From positions 1 through 8,367 of the forward strand of contig CAMLXE010000064.1 of NCBI GenBank assembly GCA_946490455.1: 8,367 nucleotides of DNA. Reading direction: 5' to 3'. Position numbers and translations under genes: made by a program. The stretch is from an uncultured Desulfovibrio sp. (GTDB lineage Bacteria > Desulfobacterota > Desulfovibrionia > Desulfovibrionales > Desulfovibrionaceae). Of the stretch, positions 5,509 to 8,367 are shown piece by piece (the stretch's first letter is position 1; each line of letters begins with the position of its first letter). A model generated the notes under the pieces. That model searched no databases. It saw nothing but the letters and a program-made list of their open reading frames with translations, and had not been told where the DNA came from.

Positions 5509-6300
5509 ATGCGCCGTGGCATGAAAAATGTGCATTTGAATCCAGTACGGAACTATCGGGAATGGTGTGTTCCGCGTGACGGTGAGGGCCGCTTTCGTAT
5601 TGCTGTCGGTGAAACGGACTTGCAGGTGACCGCAACGCTTCCTTTTCCTGAGGATTTCATTGACGCAATGACTCAGGAAGTTCGGAGGCTGAGAGGACAG
5701 CTCGAAGCCTGGATGGTGCTTCATCCTGAATTCGGCAGCAGCCTTGTTCCTGTTCCTTTGAAAGAGAATCCGGCGCTTGTTCCCGAAATTGTACGGCGTA
5801 TGAGCATGGCCTCAGATACTGTCGGGGTGGGGCCTTTTGCGGCCGTGGCGGGGACCATAGCACAGCTTCTTGTAGAGCATTTTGCAGCGCAGTCGCCTGA
5901 TCTCATAGTGGAAAACGGAGGGGATATCTATATGACATCCCGGCGTGACAGAGTGGTCGGGGTGCTGTCCGATCCTCGAGCCGGTGTTACACTGGGGCTT
6001 AAGATTGCAGCCTCCGATTGTCCGACAGCCTTATGCGCATCATCAGCAACTATTGGACATTCCTTGAGCTTCGGTCAGGGAGAACTCGCTCTCGTTCGTT
6101 CTGCCGATGGGGCTCTTGCCGATGCGCTGGCCACGGCTCTCTGCAATCGTCTGCACAGTCCCGATGACGTGACAGAAGTGATTGATCTCGCCCGCAGTTT
6201 TGCTCCTTCTGGACTCACTGGTGTCTACGTGCAATGTGGAAGCGCCATGGGCATTTGGGGAAATATGGAGCTGACGGTCGTGGAGAAGGCAGGTGAATGA
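5509..6300 (+). CDS. UPF0280 family protein (ApbE-related fold)
   Basis: A 263-residue protein of a conserved uncharacterised family related in sequence to the flavin transferase/thiamine-linked ApbE group. Visible family features: GETDLQVTA (34-42), VGVGPFAAVAGTIA (105-118), VENGGDIYM (134-142), CASSATIGHSLSFG (176-189), and ADALATALCNRL (204-215), the last resembling the ApbE metal/flavin-site stretch. There is no signal peptide or membrane segment, so it is probably cytoplasmic, unlike exported ApbE. The start is uncertain. ATG 5509 has AAAGG directly abutting it and no properly spaced ribosome site. ATG 5521 (MKNVHLNPVRNYREW) would place AAAGGA 11 bases upstream and is a credible alternative. 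Stops in frame at 5503 rule out an earlier start. It is divergent from argF and 252 bp ahead of hypE in the same direction. A biochemical activity cannot be assigned from sequence. Confidence 0.8.
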   Translation: MRRGMKNVHLNPVRNYREWCVPRDGEGRFRIAVGETDLQVTATLPFPEDFIDAMTQEVRRLRGQLEAWMVLHPEFGSSLVPVPLKENPALVPEIVRRMSMASDTVGVGPFAAVAGTIAQLLVEHFAAQSPDLIVENGGDIYMTSRRDRVVGVLSDPRAGVTLGLKIAASDCPTALCASSATIGHSLSFGQGELALVRSADGALADALATALCNRLHSPDDVTEVIDLARSFAPSGLTGVYVQCGSAMGIWGNMELTVVEKAGE

Positions 6301-6458
6301 TTGCTTTTTTGCCGCATGAATGAGGTGGAACCGGCGAACAGCCATCTCCCGGGAAAACGACAATTCTGCATCTTTTCTGTGGACATCCTGTTTTGGCATG
6401 CGTGGCGTATTTTTTCCTGCGGAAGACTTCTGTATGAGAAAACAGGCTGTTTCACCAA

Positions 6459-6487
6459 TTGACCCTCTCGGCAGCAGGACGTAATCT
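6459..6487 (+). promoter_or_regulatory. Candidate sigma-70 promoter of hypE
   Basis: A -35-like TTGACC (6459-6464, five of six to consensus), a 17-base spacer, and a -10-like TAATCT (6482-6487, keeping the most conserved T1, A2 and T6). Transcription would begin near 6494 and leave a leader of about 60 bases before the hypE ATG. It gives hypE a start independent of the UPF0280 gene. Confidence 0.42.
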
Positions 6488-6519
6488 GTCATGCCTGCCT
6501 GTTTGATTATGATTTTCAT

Positions 6520-6534
6520 CGCGGCATGGCCGCG
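6520..6534 (+). promoter_or_regulatory. GC-rich hairpin next to hypE ribosome binding site
   Basis: CGCGGC (6520-6525) and GCCGCG (6529-6534) are perfect arms around ATG, six bases before the GGGAG of hypE. Its left arm and loop (GGCATG, 6523-6528) can instead pair with CATGCC at 6490-6495. Such a switch could affect access to the ribosome site; function is unproven. Confidence 0.35.
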
Positions 6535-6540
6535 TTTGAA

Positions 6541-6545
6541 GGGAG
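6541..6545 (+). promoter_or_regulatory. hypE ribosome binding site that fixes the start
   Basis: GGGAG seven bases before ATG 6553. It supports the start MTKTLLLDCGSGG rather than the in-frame ATG at 6526, which would add nine residues not expected in HypE. Confidence 0.75.
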
Positions 6546-6552
6546 TTCTTTC

Positions 6553-7569
6553 ATGACAAAAACGCTTCTTCTCGACTGCGGCAGCGGCGGACGCGCTTCC
6601 CAGCGACTGATCAACGAACTCTTTCTTTCTCATTTTGACAATCCTGTTCTGAGAACGCTGGATGATGCCGCCAAACTTGATATCAAAGGCCCCATTGCCA
6701 TGGGTACCGACGGCTACACCGTGGCGCCGCCGTTTTTTCCGGGGGGCAATATCGGAACACTGGCCATCCATGGGACTGTCAACGACGTATCCATGCTTGG
6801 TGCAAGACCTCGGTATCTGACTTGTTCCTTCATTCTGGAAGAGGGGCTGGATCTTGAACTCTTGGAGAGGATCGTGGCGTCAATGGGCGAAGCGGCACGA
6901 AATGCCGGGGTGCTTATTGTTTCCGGTGATACAAAGGTTGTTCCCAGAGGAATGTGTGACAAACTTTTCATCACCACGGCCGGTGTTGGCGAAATCCTGG
7001 TGGATCCTGCCCCGTCGGGGAGCAGTGCCCGTCCCGGGGATGCCATTCTTGTAAGCGGCGCCGTTGGAGATCATGGACTTGCCGTTCTTGGACAGCGGGA
7101 CAGCCTTTCATTCCTGCAGGGGGTGGAAAGCGACAGTGCAGCCCTGAACCGGATGGTGGAACGGCTTGTCCTTGAAGTGGGAGACATTCATGTGCTGCGA
7201 GATCCCACACGAGGCGGTCTGGCGACAACGCTCAACGAAATTGCCGGTCAGTCCGGTGTGGTCTGCATGCTGGAAGAGGAGCATATCCCTCTTCATGATG
7301 CGGTGCGTTCGGGCTGTGATGTCCTTGGACTGGATCCCCTGTATCTGGCCAATGAAGGCAAGCTGCTCTGTTTCCTGCCTGAAGAAAAGGCAGAAGCAGC
7401 TCTCGCCGTCATGCGTTCCGATCCTCATGGTGGTGAAGCTGCCCGCATTGGAACCGTATATGCTCCAGAGGCGCCTTCAAGACCGGGGCAGGTCATCCTG
7501 AAGACGCCTATCGGCGGAAAGCGGCTTCTGTCCATGCTGGAAGGTGATCAGCTCCCTCGCATCTGCTGA
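6553..7569 (+). CDS. hypE: Hydrogenase maturation factor HypE (carbamoyl dehydratase)
   Basis: A 338-residue cytoplasmic enzyme that makes the cyanide ligands of the NiFe-hydrogenase active site. HypF transfers a carbamoyl group to the HypE C-terminal Cys, HypE dehydrates it with ATP to a thiocyanate, and the CN is passed to the iron held by HypC/HypD. The terminal PRIC (335-338), with the acceptor Cys as last residue, is intact and diagnostic. Other family marks: GSGGRAS (10-16), TDGYTV (52-57), HGTVNDVSMLGA (73-84), SGDTKVV (124-130), DPTRGGLATTLNEIA (217-231) and NEGKLL (267-272). This is the PurM/AIRS-like ATP-binding architecture at normal family length. The start is set by GGGAG at 6541. 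No hypA, B, C, D or F and no hydrogenase structural gene is in the window, so the partners must be elsewhere. The downstream neighbour is secA, 152 bp away. Confidence 0.97.
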   Translation: MTKTLLLDCGSGGRASQRLINELFLSHFDNPVLRTLDDAAKLDIKGPIAMGTDGYTVAPPFFPGGNIGTLAIHGTVNDVSMLGARPRYLTCSFILEEGLDLELLERIVASMGEAARNAGVLIVSGDTKVVPRGMCDKLFITTAGVGEILVDPAPSGSSARPGDAILVSGAVGDHGLAVLGQRDSLSFLQGVESDSAALNRMVERLVLEVGDIHVLRDPTRGGLATTLNEIAGQSGVVCMLEEEHIPLHDAVRSGCDVLGLDPLYLANEGKLLCFLPEEKAEAALAVMRSDPHGGEAARIGTVYAPEAPSRPGQVILKTPIGGKRLLSMLEGDQLPRIC

Positions 7570-7643
7570 CGGGATTTTTGTGGGAACAGACTGAAGAAAC
7601 GAAATATATGGCTGGTGCAGCCGCACTTCTCTCCTGGGTCCAT

Positions 7644-7672
7644 TTGCCAATCTGTCAGTCATGACTTATGTA
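7644..7672 (+). promoter_or_regulatory. Candidate sigma-70 promoter of secA
   Basis: A -35-like TTGCCA (7644-7649, five of six), a 17-base spacer, and a -10-like TATGTA (7667-7672, weaker). This would give a leader of about 40 bases before the secA ATG. No strong terminator is seen after hypE, so read-through from hypE is also possible. Confidence 0.35.
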
Positions 7673-7721
7673 TTGAAACGCGGTTGCAGCCGTAATTCCT
7701 TCCATTTCGTCCGGAGTACCC

Positions 7722-8367
7722 ATGATAGGTTTTTTGATACGCAAGATTATTGGCAGCAAGAATGATCGATTTCTGAGAAAGCTGCGTCCCCTGGTTGCGA
7801 AAATCAATGCGCTTGAGCCGAAGATGCAGGAACTTGCAGATGAAGACTTTTCGCAACAGATTGCCGTATATCGTGAGCAGGTCCAGTCTGGAGAAAAGAC
7901 TCTCGATGATGTCTTGCCCGAGGTCTTTGCTCTGGTGCGGGAGGCAAGCCGTCGTGTCCTTGGCATGAGGCACTATGATGTGCAGCTCCTTGGAGCCATG
8001 GCTCTGCACAAGGGCAAGATTGCCGAAATGAAGACCGGTGAAGGTAAGACACTTGTTGCCACACTGGCGGTTGTGCTCAATGCCCTTGAAGGCAAGGGCG
8101 TGCATGTCGTTACGGTCAACGACTATCTGGCCCAGCGTGACGCGGGATGGATGGGAAAGCTGTATAACTTCCTTGGCCTGTCCTGTGGCGTGATTGTTGC
8201 CGGTCTGACGGACGAGCAGCGCAAGGAAGCCTATGACGCCGATATCACCTACGGAACCAATAACGAATTCGGTTTTGACTACCTGCGCGACAACATGAAG
8301 TTTTATGCCGAACAGCTCGTGCAGAGGGGTCATCATTTTGCCATCGTTGACGAAGTGGACTCCATCC
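7722..8367 (+). CDS. secA: Preprotein translocase ATPase SecA, N-terminal part (3' end outside window)
   Basis: The motor that drives preproteins through SecYEG at the inner membrane. The first 215 residues are present; the frame is open to the right edge. ATG 7722 follows GGAG (7713-7716) at five bases. The amphipathic start MIGFLIRKIIGSKNDRFLRK is typical, then LRPLVAKINALEP. The nucleotide-binding domain follows: GMRHYDVQLLGAMALHKGKIAEM (81-103), Walker A MKTGEGKT (103-110), TVNDYLAQRD (131-140), TYGTNNEFGFDYLRDN (176-191), and Walker B/DEAD-type VDEVDS (209-214). No frameshift or missing motif is seen. The preprotein cross-linking, helical and zinc-binding C-terminal parts lie outside. 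There is no secM-like ORF in the 152 bp upstream, so regulation of the SecM type is not indicated. Confidence 0.97.
   Translation, partial: MIGFLIRKIIGSKNDRFLRKLRPLVAKINALEPKMQELADEDFSQQIAVYREQVQSGEKTLDDVLPEVFALVREASRRVLGMRHYDVQLLGAMALHKGKIAEMKTGEGKTLVATLAVVLNALEGKGVHVVTVNDYLAQRDAGWMGKLYNFLGLSCGVIVAGLTDEQRKEAYDADITYGTNNEFGFDYLRDNMKFYAEQLVQRGHHFAIVDEVDSI

Noticed and set aside
6391..6415. Possible sigma-54 promoter around TTGGCATGCGTGGCG
   Set aside because: A TGGCA-like element is present, but the second GC does not fall at the fixed GG-N10-GC spacing.
6043..6771. Open frame of 242 codons on the minus strand spanning the UPF0280/hypE gap
   Set aside because: It overlaps the ends of two well-supported + strand genes and has low-complexity, basic, unrelated-looking sequence. 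Best explained as an antisense shadow, though it does cover the 252-bp leader.
7659..8336. Open frame of 225 codons on the minus strand opposite secA
   Set aside because: Fully antisense to clear SecA motifs and with no recognisable content.
1..8367. Mobile element, CRISPR array or defence system
   Set aside because: No transposase, integrase, terminal repeats, spaced direct repeats or defence-like domains were found. All large genes fit core metabolism and transport.

Overview
The window most likely comes from a Gram-negative, anaerobic sulfate- or sulfite-reducing bacterium of the Desulfovibrionaceae type. This is inferred from protein character and gene set: a deltaproteobacterial-looking SecA N-terminus, a UPF0280 protein, a DUF4198 metal-uptake-like protein, an iron-sulfur flavoprotein, and HypE for NiFe-hydrogenase maturation. 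Base composition looks moderate in GC. No transposase, integrase, phage gene, CRISPR array, tRNA or rRNA is visible; it reads as ordinary chromosomal core sequence.

Layout, left to right. The 3' end of feoB (ferrous iron uptake) enters from the left edge on the + strand and stops at 627. It converges on a minus-strand gene for an exported Tim44-like protein (939-1892). The 311-bp gap between them carries several inverted repeats and ends in a strong bidirectional terminator (859-915). A minus-strand block then runs from 5408 down to 2089: argF (ornithine carbamoyltransferase), a probable terminator, then a tight three-gene set of iron-sulfur flavoprotein, comF (8-bp overlap) and an exported DUF4198 protein (24-bp gap), closed by a terminator near 2000. 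The Tim44-like gene follows with its own leader.

From a divergent intergenic region beside argF, the + strand carries a UPF0280 (ApbE-related) gene, a 252-bp leader, hypE with its diagnostic C-terminal PRIC, and the first 215 codons of secA, which is cut by the right edge.

Metals and redox chemistry recur: Fe(II) import (FeoB), a possible Ni/Co-linked periplasmic protein (DUF4198), hydrogenase cofactor assembly (HypE) and two flavin-related proteins. The genes are nevertheless in separate transcription units, so a shared pathway is not shown. No clearly new multi-gene system is evident. The items most worth a second look are the structured feoB/Tim44-like intergenic region, the leaders of hypE and the Tim44-like gene with competing hairpins, and the flavoprotein-comF-DUF4198 cluster.
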